A stretch of DNA of 13,587 bases. Source: an uncultured Collinsella sp. GTDB lineage: Bacteria; Actinomycetota; Coriobacteriia; Coriobacteriales; Coriobacteriaceae. The translations under genes were made by a program, and so were the position numbers. Below are positions 1 through 6,247 of this stretch, one piece after another. The notes under the pieces were generated by a model. That model searched no databases. It was not told the DNA's origin and saw nothing but the letters and a program-made list of their open reading frames with translations. The DNA lies in contig URMO01000058.1 of NCBI GenBank assembly GCA_900549085.1, positions 1 to 13,587 on the forward strand. Direction: 5' to 3'. The stretch's first letter is position 1, and each line of letters opens with the position of its first letter.

Positions 1-22
1 GTATAGGGATTGGGTTGCGGCC

Positions 23-55
23 ATTTGGTTGATGGTTCGGTTATTTGGTTGACGG
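23..55. repeat. Pair of 13-base direct repeats upstream of first gene
   Basis: ATTTGGTTGATGG at 23-35 and ATTTGGTTGACGG at 43-55 differ at one base and are offset by exactly 20 bases, about two helical turns. A weaker relative (ATTGGGTTGCGG) lies at 9-20. The whole 1-110 stretch is rich in G and T on this strand. Spacing on one face of the helix suggests a possible protein-binding array for the membrane-protein gene starting at 146, but the low complexity of the stretch makes chance a real alternative. No convincing promoter could be assigned. Confidence 0.35.
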
Positions 56-145
56 GGCTTGCTCCGGGTTGGGGCGGCGCCGTTGTTTAGGGGGTACACT
101 GGGTGGCGACTTTTAGTTTATCTACTACCTGGCGGGGTGTTTTTT

Positions 146-778
146 ATGGGTAAGAAATCTCGGGCTCGGGTTGCTGCGGCGGGGACTCGCAAGGATCCTG
201 GTCGTCGGGTTGCCGAGGGCAAAAAGGCCGATCGTGCCGAGAAGGACAAGAAGGTCGGTGCACATGCTCATCCTGAGTGGGCGCCTCACCTCAATACGGC
301 TAGCGATGATCTGACTGCTAAGTTGTTTACTCTGGTCGAGGTTATCTTGGGCGTGGTGCCCGTGGTGGTCATTGGCTTGTTCTTGGCTTCGAAAGATGCT
401 ACGAGCGCGGATAAGCTCACCGATGTCTTTTCTCAAGACCCCTCGATGGTGGTTACGTTTATCTCGGCGTGTCTGCAGCCGTTTGTGGCGTACATGCTGT
501 ACATGATTTATCGCAAATACTGCGAGGGCGATGCGGGCTTTGCCGCCGGCAACCTGATCGGCCTCTTGTGCTCCGAGATTTTGTTGCTCAATATCCCGGG
601 CGTTATCGGCATGGGCATCTTGCTGTGGCGTGTTTGGCGCAATGTCGCCCCGCACTTTGAGAGCTGGCTGTTTGAGCGTCGTCTTACGGGCGTGGTGGCC
701 GACATTGCCGGTTCGCTCGTGATTCTAGTCTTGGCGTTTTTGTGTGCCACCGCTGCTCGCGGTCTTTCGGGCATGTAA
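146..778 (+). CDS. Hypothetical polytopic membrane protein with basic N-terminus
   Basis: A 210-residue protein that I do not recognise. Residues 1-37 are strongly basic (many Lys and Arg) and look disordered and cytoplasmic. Hydrophobic stretches follow at about 60-82, 101-123, 132-162 (one long or two short segments) and 184-204, so four or five membrane spans are likely. There is no cleavable signal peptide and no catalytic motif that I can see. The frame stays open upstream to a TTG at 59, but the ATG at 146 is preferred: it directly precedes the Lys/Arg-rich segment and has a G-rich stretch (GGCGGGG, 131-137) eight bases upstream that can serve as a modest ribosome binding site. The gene stands alone, followed 17 bases after its stop by a long hairpin. 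That the reading frame is coding is fairly secure because of its codon bias and coherent membrane topology. The function is unknown. Confidence 0.75.
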   Translation: MGKKSRARVAAAGTRKDPGRRVAEGKKADRAEKDKKVGAHAHPEWAPHLNTASDDLTAKLFTLVEVILGVVPVVVIGLFLASKDATSADKLTDVFSQDPSMVVTFISACLQPFVAYMLYMIYRKYCEGDAGFAAGNLIGLLCSEILLLNIPGVIGMGILLWRVWRNVAPHFESWLFERRLTGVVADIAGSLVILVLAFLCATAARGLSGM

Positions 779-795
779 TCTGCCCCCACCGACCA

Positions 796-881
796 CGGAG
801 CGCAGGGCGGGGAAACCTTTCCCTCTCGCTCACGGCTCCGCAGGGTCGCGCGAGGCAAAGGTTTCCCCGCCCTGCGCTCCG
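796..881. repeat. Long near-perfect inverted repeat (extragenic hairpin)
   Basis: The arms 796-820 and 857-881 are perfectly complementary over 25 bases (the 3' arm contains GGTTTCCCCGCCCTGCGCTC). The stem continues inward, with single mismatches, through 822-829 against 848-855, leaving a small loop. No T-tract follows either arm, so it is not a canonical intrinsic terminator, although a transcript would fold very stably. Its position just after a stop codon, its symmetry and its G/C-rich arms resemble repetitive extragenic palindromes or a small non-autonomous palindromic element. Only one copy is present in this window, so repetitiveness is not shown here. Confidence 0.7.
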
Positions 882-930
882 GCGTTGAGTCGTCGCATGC
901 TCGTTACAGAAAAGCTGATAATAAGTTTGT

Positions 931-958
931 GTGCCGACCCTTTGGGGCGGCACTTTTT
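931..958 (+). terminator. Rho-independent terminator
   Basis: GTGCCG-A-CCC-TTT-GGG-G-CGGCAC (931-953) folds into a stem with one internal A/G mismatch and a three-base loop, and is followed directly by TTTTT (954-958). This is the expected form of an intrinsic terminator on the + strand. It is the probable 3' end for transcripts from the membrane-protein gene ending at 778. The other strand lacks a comparable T-tract. Confidence 0.75.
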
Positions 959-1211
959 GTGTGGGGTCCCGGTCTTCACAATTTCCGTCAAGCTTTTGGT
1001 CAGCTTTTGGTTAGTTGGCGGGTTGGTGGAAGGGCAAAAGATCATTCGATAAAAAAGCTCAGAGAAAGTGCTGGTAGGGGAGTTGTTGAGGTTTTCGACA
1101 GCTTTTGTCAACAAGAAACTTCGCAGCTATTGCTACGGATTGCGTTGCCGTGGCCTTGGCGGTGCGGGATGCTGGGCGTAAGCGTCGAATGCTCCGATTT
1201 TGGAGGCCAGC
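959..1211 (+). promoter_or_regulatory. Intergenic leader with AGCTTTTG repeats and a TTGTTGA dyad
   Basis: This 253-base stretch has no convincing ORF and separates the terminator at 931-958 from the gene starting at 1212. AGCTTTTG occurs at 991-998, 1002-1009 and 1100-1107, and an inverted copy (AAAAGCT) is at 1052-1058. The first two are tandem with an 11-base period. A 7-base dyad, TTGTTGA (1083-1089) and TCAACAA (1108-1114), encloses the last copy. The recurrence suggests binding sites or a promoter region for the downstream gene. I could not assign a clear -35/-10 pair. Confidence 0.35.
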
Positions 1212-1634
1212 ATGGATCTGTTTCTTGAGACTCCGCAGCAACAAGCTGAGCGCATGTTGCGTCAGCAGCAACGGCTCATGGAGATACAAATGCAAGGGGT
1301 AGCCGCCCAGCCCCCTGCGCAAAATGCCACGCCTGCGGTTTCGCCTGCGGGCGGATCGGCGCCAGAGAACTATTCCGTACAACAAGATTCATATGCGCAG
1401 GAGCTTGCGTTCGACAAGCGCCGCACACGTCACCGCCGCGTGGGCCAGCGCCTGCGCACGTTAGCGATGATTGTGCTGATCCCGTTAGGACTTGCGGCGA
1501 TTTTCCTGGTCTCGTATGCGCTCACCTGCATCCTCAACGGCGCCTCGCCCAGTGAGGTGCTTCAGCACTTGGCAGCTCTCGGCCAGCGCCTAGGCGACGT
1601 CATAACAACCATCCGCGCCGGCTGGGAGAGTTAG
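1212..1634 (+). CDS. Hypothetical small single-pass membrane protein, Gln-rich N-terminus
   Basis: A 140-residue protein that I do not recognise. The start ATG at 1212 is fixed by a clear GGAGG at 1202-1206 with five-base spacing; an in-frame TTG at 1200 lies before that site and is rejected. Residues 1-30 are rich in Gln, Glu, Met and Leu and could form an amphipathic helix or short coiled coil. Residues 31-55 are rich in Pro, Ala and Gly and look like a flexible linker. A basic cluster at 69-82 (many Arg) precedes one membrane span at about 84-107, so by the positive-inside rule the Gln-rich end is cytoplasmic and the last 30 residues face outward. No enzymatic motif is visible. It could be a scaffold or a small membrane-associated regulator, but nothing in the sequence decides this. 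Confidence 0.75.
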   Translation: MDLFLETPQQQAERMLRQQQRLMEIQMQGVAAQPPAQNATPAVSPAGGSAPENYSVQQDSYAQELAFDKRRTRHRRVGQRLRTLAMIVLIPLGLAAIFLVSYALTCILNGASPSEVLQHLAALGQRLGDVITTIRAGWES

Positions 1635-1698
1635 CGTTTGTCACATTAGGACTTCTAGGGTGTACGGATTATCGCCACGAGTAGAATCCTTGCATCCT

Positions 1699-1727
1699 TT
1701 GGGTCCTGTCGTGCGACTGAATAGTAT
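1699..1727 (+). promoter_or_regulatory. Candidate promoter of the nucleotidyltransferase/HTH cassette
   Basis: TTGGGT (1699-1704) and TAGTAT (1722-1727) are separated by 17 bases and match a weak vegetative sigma-factor promoter. Initiation would fall near 1734, about 24 bases before the ATG at 1758. The -10 element and start site are covered by the AT-rich dyad at 1725-1745. No terminator was seen between 1635 and 1699, so readthrough from the upstream gene is also possible. Confidence 0.45.
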
Positions 1728-1745
1728 TATTGAAGATGAATAATA
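1725..1745. promoter_or_regulatory. Candidate operator: TATTATT-N7-AATAATA dyad
   Basis: A perfect 7-base inverted repeat (TATTATT at 1725-1731, AATAATA at 1739-1745) with a 7-base spacer lies over the putative -10 element and start site of the cassette. Its geometry fits a dimeric helix-turn-helix repressor. The second gene of the cassette encodes a helix-turn-helix protein, so autorepression is a reasonable inference. Confidence 0.45.
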
Positions 1746-1757
1746 ATAGGATTTGCT

Positions 1758-2288
1758 ATGTATAAGCAGGATTTAGAGCAGACTCTTTTGGGCATTGACG
1801 AAGAGGCGGAGCTGGAAATAGGTCCAAGAGACGACAGGCCGAGCGTTGTATTGGTGGGAGGAAGCGCTTTCATGCTAAACGATGTGACGAATCGGTCGGT
1901 TACACATGACATTGATGTGTTTGAGGCAGACAGGTGCCTCCGCGAGATCATAGCTCGATACCCCGAGGTGAATGGTATGGCGGTGGCATATTGTAATCAG
2001 ATGCCATTCAATTACGAAGATCGTTTGATTCCCTTGAAGATTGGGGCGCGTTTTATCAGGTACTTTACGCCATCTTTGGAGGACCTGGCGGTGATGAAGC
2101 TTTATGCCTATCGTCCGAACGACATCGTCGATCTTCATAGTCAGGCATTCGTTGACCGACTTGATTGGGATCTGCTCGAGCGGCTTATATTCGACGAGGG
2201 AGAGGCTCTGGCGTCGTCGCCCTCGGAGCGGAGTTATCAAGAGATGGTCTGCGCATACAGGCAATACAAAAAGGAGGTGCTCGGTTGA
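1758..2288 (+). CDS. AbiEii/DUF6036-like nucleotidyltransferase (putative toxin)
   Basis: A 176-residue protein with the hallmarks of a minimal nucleotidyltransferase: the GGSA motif at 34-37 followed by T49 and the metal-binding D51-I-D53, within a hydrophobic beta-strand context (VVLVGG, then DIDVF). Downstream, LAVMKLYAYRPND with K114, R119 and D122, then D125, matches the conserved 'KL-A-R-KD-DL' helix found in AbiEii-type and DUF6036 proteins. In AbiE and MenT systems such enzymes transfer nucleotides to RNA, often tRNA, and act as toxins; the substrate here is unknown. The length fits a stand-alone DUF6036-like domain, shorter than classical AbiEii. The start ATG has only a weak AGGA at 1748-1751. 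The stop overlaps the TTG start of the next gene, implying coupled translation. Its rare codons (AGA, AGG, ATA, TTA, CTA) contrast with the flanking genes and suggest transfer. The family call is fairly sure; the toxin role is inferred. Confidence 0.75.
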   Translation: MYKQDLEQTLLGIDEEAELEIGPRDDRPSVVLVGGSAFMLNDVTNRSVTHDIDVFEADRCLREIIARYPEVNGMAVAYCNQMPFNYEDRLIPLKIGARFIRYFTPSLEDLAVMKLYAYRPNDIVDLHSQAFVDRLDWDLLERLIFDEGEALASSPSERSYQEMVCAYRQYKKEVLG

Positions 2289-2848
2289 ATCTGACCTTTG
2301 AGGGATTCTTAAAAGGCTATTGCCGGGAGCTATCCGGACAGCAGTCGCTGAGTTTTAGAAAACTGGTTGAGCAAGCGACGACGGTTGCGCCGCGCGTGGC
2401 GGAGCCTCTGTTTTTGCTCGCTTTGGCGCAAGGAAAAGCCGAATACGTTCTGGGCTTATCCGAGGGCTCGTGGATGGAAGAGGATTACCGAGGCGTTTTG
2501 TCCTTGTACGATCAAGCGGGTGGCATGGCGTCTCTATGTGCCAAAAGTGAGCTTCCCAATCGTTATGCCAACGTTTGGCGTGCGTATAGAGGGGTGAAGG
2601 AGAAGCCGGCTGCCGATAGAAGGATTAACGCCCTGATGCGAAAAAGAACATTGGGAGCGCTAGGGGAATCGGGCGTAACGCGCTACGGCCTCTGCCGCGA
2701 TTTGAATCTGAATAAGGGAAACGTGTACGCATACTTAGCCGGTGATGACTCAAAAGTGAGCAGGGAAACGGCGCGCCGCATTATGGAATATGCGGAGGAG
2801 AGGGGCGCCCAAGAAGGGGCCGGGCGCTCGGTGCGTGTGGCGGGGTAA
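2285..2848 (+). CDS. HTH protein paired with nucleotidyltransferase (putative antitoxin/regulator)
   Basis: A 187-residue protein starting at TTG 2285, chosen because GGAGG (2273-2277) lies seven bases upstream and because the start overlaps the stop of the nucleotidyltransferase gene (TTGA). Earlier in-frame starts would run deep into that gene. Residues 1-110 form an apparently all-alpha region without a family that I recognise. Residues about 131-171 look like a Xre/LacI-style helix-turn-helix: VTRYGLCRDLNLNKGNVYAYL, followed by SRETARRIMEYAEE. Tight coupling to an AbiEii-like gene suggests an antitoxin or autoregulator that could bind the dyad at 1725-1745. In classical AbiE the antitoxin gene is first and its DNA-binding domain is N-terminal; here both are reversed. 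Rare codons (TTA, CTA, TCA, AGA, AGG) recur as in its partner. The DNA-binding assignment is moderate and the antitoxin role is an inference from context. Confidence 0.7.
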   Translation: MNLTFEGFLKGYCRELSGQQSLSFRKLVEQATTVAPRVAEPLFLLALAQGKAEYVLGLSEGSWMEEDYRGVLSLYDQAGGMASLCAKSELPNRYANVWRAYRGVKEKPAADRRINALMRKRTLGALGESGVTRYGLCRDLNLNKGNVYAYLAGDDSKVSRETARRIMEYAEERGAQEGAGRSVRVAG

Positions 2849-2899
2849 GATTGATTGCAGTTTTGATTGATAATCGATTGGGTTTGTTGGGCGGAATCT

Positions 2900-4255
2900 A
2901 TGTCTGCTATTGATATTGCGCTTGTTGTGATTGCCTTGGTGGCGGTGGGAGTTGCTGTGGTTTGCGCCCTGCAGCTTAAAGGCCTTCGTGCCGAGTTGCG
3001 AGAGCGTGGCGGCAGCGACGCGGAGACGCTCGGGGCGCTCGAGCAGGCCAACAACGCGCTCGACACCCTGAACGTCGCGCTGGCAGAAACCCGTCGCACG
3101 GCAAACGCCATCGCGCAGCAGCAGACGACCGACGCCGCCGTAGAGCAGCAGCGCTACCTGACCATCGCGCGTGAGTTCTCGCAGGCTGGCGACCGTATGG
3201 ATGACCTGCGCCGCGAGACGGCCCAGCAGCTCGGTGCCAACCGCGAGGGCATCGAGCACCGCTTGGACAAGGTGCGCGAGACGGTCGATGCCCAGCTGGG
3301 CGCCATCCGCAAGGACAACAACGTGCAGCTCGATCAGATGCGCGCGACGGTGGACGAGAAACTTTCCCGCACGCTCAACGATCGCCTGTCTGCATCGTTT
3401 AAGCAGGTGAGCGACCAGCTCGAGGCTGTGTACAAGGGTTTGGGCGATATGCAGTCCATTGCCACCGGCGTGGGCGACCTCAAGCGCGTGCTGGGCAATG
3501 TTAAGGCGCGCGGCATTTTGGGCGAGGTGCAGCTGGGTGCGATCCTGGCGGACATCCTTACGCCCGACCAGTATCTGGAAAATGTCGCCACCAAGCCCGG
3601 TGCCTCGGAGCGCGTTGAGTTTGCCGTCAAGCTGCCGGTGGACGAGGGCGATCCCGTGCTGCTGCCGATTGACTCCAAATTCCCGGGCGACGCGTACGAG
3701 CATCTGCTCGACGCGCAAGAGTCGGGTGATGCCGAGGCTGTGGCCGCCGCGCGCAAGACGCTCGATATGATGGTGAAGCGCGAGGCAAAGGACATTTGCG
3801 AGAAGTACCTGAGCGTGCCCGCGACGACCAACTTCGGCATTCTGTTCGTTCCGTTTGAGGGGCTGTACGCCGAGGTCGTCAGCCGTCCCGGGCTTATCGA
3901 GACCCTGGGCCGCGACTATCACGTCAACGTTGCCGGCCCCAGCACCATGGCCGCCATCCTCAACAGTCTGCAGATGAGCTACCAGACGTTTAGGCTGCAA
4001 AAACGCACCGATGACGTGCTGCGCGTGCTTTCCGCCGTCAAGGCTGAGCTGCCGCGCTATCAGGCGGCGCTGCGTCGTGCGCAGCAGCAGATCGAGACCG
4101 CGGGCAAGACGGTCGAGGGCATTATCACCACGCGCACCAACGTTATGGAGCGCAAGCTCAAGGACATCGACGCGCTGGAGGATGCCGGGGAGGCCGACGA
4201 GATCTTGGGGCTCACGTCCGCGGGCCTGCTCGCAGACCAAGAAGACAAGGACTAG
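2900..4255 (+). CDS. rmuC: DNA recombination protein RmuC
   Basis: A 451-residue RmuC-family protein, close to the family's usual length. Residues 5-25 form an N-terminal membrane anchor. A long charged, heptad-like region at about 27-180 (rich in Glu, Arg, Gln and Leu) is the usual coiled coil. The conserved C-terminal RmuC domain follows, with GILGEVQL (G205 to E209) and the diagnostic PIDSKFP (D258, K260), a pattern related to restriction-endonuclease-like folds. RmuC is known genetically to limit recombination at inverted repeats; its biochemical activity is not well defined. The ATG at 2900 is preferred over an in-frame TTG at 2867 because it starts directly before the membrane anchor and has GGCGGA at 2890-2895. 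The 51-base AT-rich gap after the HTH gene shows no terminator and probably carries the rmuC promoter. It returns to the GC-rich codon use of the host genome. Confidence 0.92.
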   Translation: MSAIDIALVVIALVAVGVAVVCALQLKGLRAELRERGGSDAETLGALEQANNALDTLNVALAETRRTANAIAQQQTTDAAVEQQRYLTIAREFSQAGDRMDDLRRETAQQLGANREGIEHRLDKVRETVDAQLGAIRKDNNVQLDQMRATVDEKLSRTLNDRLSASFKQVSDQLEAVYKGLGDMQSIATGVGDLKRVLGNVKARGILGEVQLGAILADILTPDQYLENVATKPGASERVEFAVKLPVDEGDPVLLPIDSKFPGDAYEHLLDAQESGDAEAVAAARKTLDMMVKREAKDICEKYLSVPATTNFGILFVPFEGLYAEVVSRPGLIETLGRDYHVNVAGPSTMAAILNSLQMSYQTFRLQKRTDDVLRVLSAVKAELPRYQAALRRAQQQIETAGKTVEGIITTRTNVMERKLKDIDALEDAGEADEILGLTSAGLLADQEDKD

Positions 4256-4283
4256 CCGTGCCTGACGGCGGGGCGTCTGCGCA

Positions 4284-4305
4284 AGCGCGGAGCGCGGGCG
4301 CTTTT
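4284..4305 (+). terminator. Weak possible terminator after rmuC
   Basis: AGCGC (4284-4288) and GCGCT (4298-4302) can pair around a nine-base loop and run into a short TTTT (4302-4305). The stem is short and the surrounding GCGC repeats allow several competing folds, so this is only a possible transcript end between rmuC and the ABC transporter gene. Confidence 0.25.
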
Positions 4306-4321
4306 CGCGTCGTACGTGCCT

Positions 4322-4346
4322 GAAGCGCGCTTCGGTGTGCAACAAT
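4322..4346 (+). promoter_or_regulatory. Palindrome next to a -10-like element before ABC transporter gene
   Basis: GAAGCGCGCTTC (4322-4333) is a perfect 12-base palindrome, followed seven bases later by AACAAT (4341-4346), a -10-like hexamer 34 bases before the chosen start codon. No good -35 element is visible at 17 bases. The arrangement would suit a regulated promoter for the exporter, with the palindrome as the repressor or activator site. Confidence 0.3.
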
Positions 4347-4380
4347 GGCGTTTCGCCCTGCCAGATGCGAAAGGAAGCCC

Positions 4381-6183
4381 ATGTCTCAGAGAAGCACCAG
4401 CCCGCTCAAGCGCTCCACCGTGCGCCGCACGCTGCGGCGGTTTTGGGATGTCACGCGCACACAGCCGCTGATCGTCTTTCTCTCGGTGTTCTCGTCGGCG
4501 GGCTATATCTTTTTGCTCACGTTTGCCAACACCTACGTGATGGCGCTTATCGTCGACCGCGTCCAAGCCGGCCCCGTGGCAGGCGACCAGGTGTTTGAAG
4601 TTTTTGGCCCCTACATTCTGGCGCTCGTGCTCGTTAATCTGGTAGGCCAGATCCTCTCCAAGCTGCAGGACTACACCGTCTACAAGCTCGAGATTGCGGG
4701 CAACTATCACCTGGCGCGCTTGTGCTTTGACACGCTCTCCAATCAATCCATGACATTCCACACCAGTCGATTTGGCGGATCGCTTGTGAGCCAGACGAGC
4801 CGTTTTATGAGCGGCTACACGGGTCTGGTGGACGTGACGGTGTATTCGCTCATTCCCACCATCACCTCGGTTGTCTGCACGGTGGCGGCGCTCGCCCCGG
4901 TGGTGCCGACGTTTACCGTGATCCTGGTGGGTATCATGGTCGTCTATATCGCGTTTGTCTGGCTTATGTACAAGCGCATCATGCCGCTTTCGGCCGCGAC
5001 GTCCGCCGCGCAGAACAAGCTGTCGGGCGTACTGTCCGACGCGGTCACGAACATCTTGGCCGTCAAGACCTGTGGGCGCGAAGACTTTGAGCGCGACCTG
5101 TTCGATGCTGCCGACCGCGCCGCCCGCGATGCCGAAACGGTATCGATGCACGCCATGATGCAGCGCAACTTTACGACCTCGGGCCTTATCGTCATCACCA
5201 TGGCTGTGGTGAGCGTGTTCGTGGCGGGCGGCAACGCGTGGTTTGGCATCTCGGCTGGCTCGCTCGTCATGATCTTTACCTATACGTACAACCTCACCAT
5301 GCGTTTGAACTACGTAAGCTCCATGATGCAGCGCATCAATCGCGCGTTGGGCGACGCCGCCGAGATGACGCGCGTGCTGGACGAGCCGCGTCTGGTGGCA
5401 GACGACGCGAATGCCCCCGAGCTCAAGGTGGGCGAGGGCGCGATTGATTTTGAGCACCTGAGTTTTGCGTACCGTGACGCCGCGGCGGGCGAGAGCGTGT
5501 TCAACGACCTGACGCTCCATGTGGCGGCAGGCCAGCGCGTGGGTCTGGTGGGCAAATCGGGCTCGGGCAAGACGACACTCACCAAGCTGTTGCTGCGCCT
5601 GGACGACGTTCAGGGCGGCCGCGTGCTCGTGGACGGCCAGGACGTCTCGCGCTGCACGCAGCAGAGCCTGCGCCGCCAGGTTGCCTACGTGCCGCAGGAG
5701 GCGCTCCTGTTCCACCGCTCCATTCGCGAGAATATCGCCTACGGCCGCCCCGACGCCACCGACGAGCAGATCCGCGAGGCAGCGCGCCTGGCCAATGCCC
5801 TGGAGTTTATCGATCGCCTGCCCCGTGGCTTTGACACCATGGTGGGCGAGCGCGGCGTTAAGCTCTCGGGCGGTCAGCGCCAGCGTGTGGCCATCGCCCG
5901 CGCCGTCCTTACCGACGCGCCGATTCTGGTGCTCGACGAGGCGACATCTGCCCTCGACAGCGAGTCCGAGGCGCTGGTGCAGGAGGCGCTCGAGAACCTG
6001 ATGCGCGGTCGCACCTCCATTGTGGTGGCGCATCGCCTGTCCACCGTGGCGGCGCTCGACCGCATCGTGGTGCTGGCGGACGGCGAGATTGTCGAGGACG
6101 GTACGCATGCGCAGCTTGTCGAGGCGGGCGGCGAGTATGCAAGCCTGTGGGGTCGCCAGACTGGCGCATTTTTGGAGGCTTAA
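4381..6183 (+). CDS. ABC exporter half-transporter, fused permease and ATPase
   Basis: A 600-residue half-size ABC exporter (MsbA/LmrA/MdlB-like), the normal length for the type. Residues about 30-310 hold the six-helix transmembrane domain. The ATPase domain has Walker A GKSGSGKTT (391-399), a Q-loop (YVPQEALLF), the signature LSGGQRQR (from 495), Walker B ILVLDE (515-520, catalytic E520) and the switch His H551 in AHRLS. All ATPase motifs are intact, so it should be active. The start ATG at 4381 is chosen for AAAGGA at 4370-4375; the in-frame ATG at 4345 has no binding site and overlaps the -10-like AACAAT. No second half-transporter is adjacent, so a homodimer is likely. The substrate cannot be read from the sequence; lipids, drugs or peptides are all exported by relatives. 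nth starts 64 bases downstream. Confidence 0.93.
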   Translation: MSQRSTSPLKRSTVRRTLRRFWDVTRTQPLIVFLSVFSSAGYIFLLTFANTYVMALIVDRVQAGPVAGDQVFEVFGPYILALVLVNLVGQILSKLQDYTVYKLEIAGNYHLARLCFDTLSNQSMTFHTSRFGGSLVSQTSRFMSGYTGLVDVTVYSLIPTITSVVCTVAALAPVVPTFTVILVGIMVVYIAFVWLMYKRIMPLSAATSAAQNKLSGVLSDAVTNILAVKTCGREDFERDLFDAADRAARDAETVSMHAMMQRNFTTSGLIVITMAVVSVFVAGGNAWFGISAGSLVMIFTYTYNLTMRLNYVSSMMQRINRALGDAAEMTRVLDEPRLVADDANAPELKVGEGAIDFEHLSFAYRDAAAGESVFNDLTLHVAAGQRVGLVGKSGSGKTTLTKLLLRLDDVQGGRVLVDGQDVSRCTQQSLRRQVAYVPQEALLFHRSIRENIAYGRPDATDEQIREAARLANALEFIDRLPRGFDTMVGERGVKLSGGQRQRVAIARAVLTDAPILVLDEATSALDSESEALVQEALENLMRGRTSIVVAHRLSTVAALDRIVVLADGEIVEDGTHAQLVEAGGEYASLWGRQTGAFLEA

Positions 6184-6247
6184 AGCCCCCTGTACGTGGG
6201 ACAATCGTTTCCGTGAAGTTATGTTTCTGCCGAGCCGGGGAGTCGTT

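Noticed and set aside
796..881. CRISPR repeat or IS element end
   Set aside because: Only one inverted unit is present, with no spacer-repeat periodicity, no transposase gene and no target-site duplication visible.
1083..1114. Possible replication-origin or DnaA-box-like region (TTTTCGACAGCTTTTGTCAAC)
   Set aside because: It resembles the style of origin repeats, but no TTATCCACA-type box is present, and no dnaA, dnaN or other origin-linked gene is nearby.
744..1228. Small overlapping + strand ORFs in the 779-1211 gap
   Set aside because: They cross the long hairpin and the terminator, lack ribosome binding sites, and have codon use and composition unlike the true genes.
2750..4345. Minus-strand ORF of 531 codons
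   Set aside because: It is a shadow opposite rmuC. The + strand protein has the DSKFP and GILGE signatures, and the antisense product has none.
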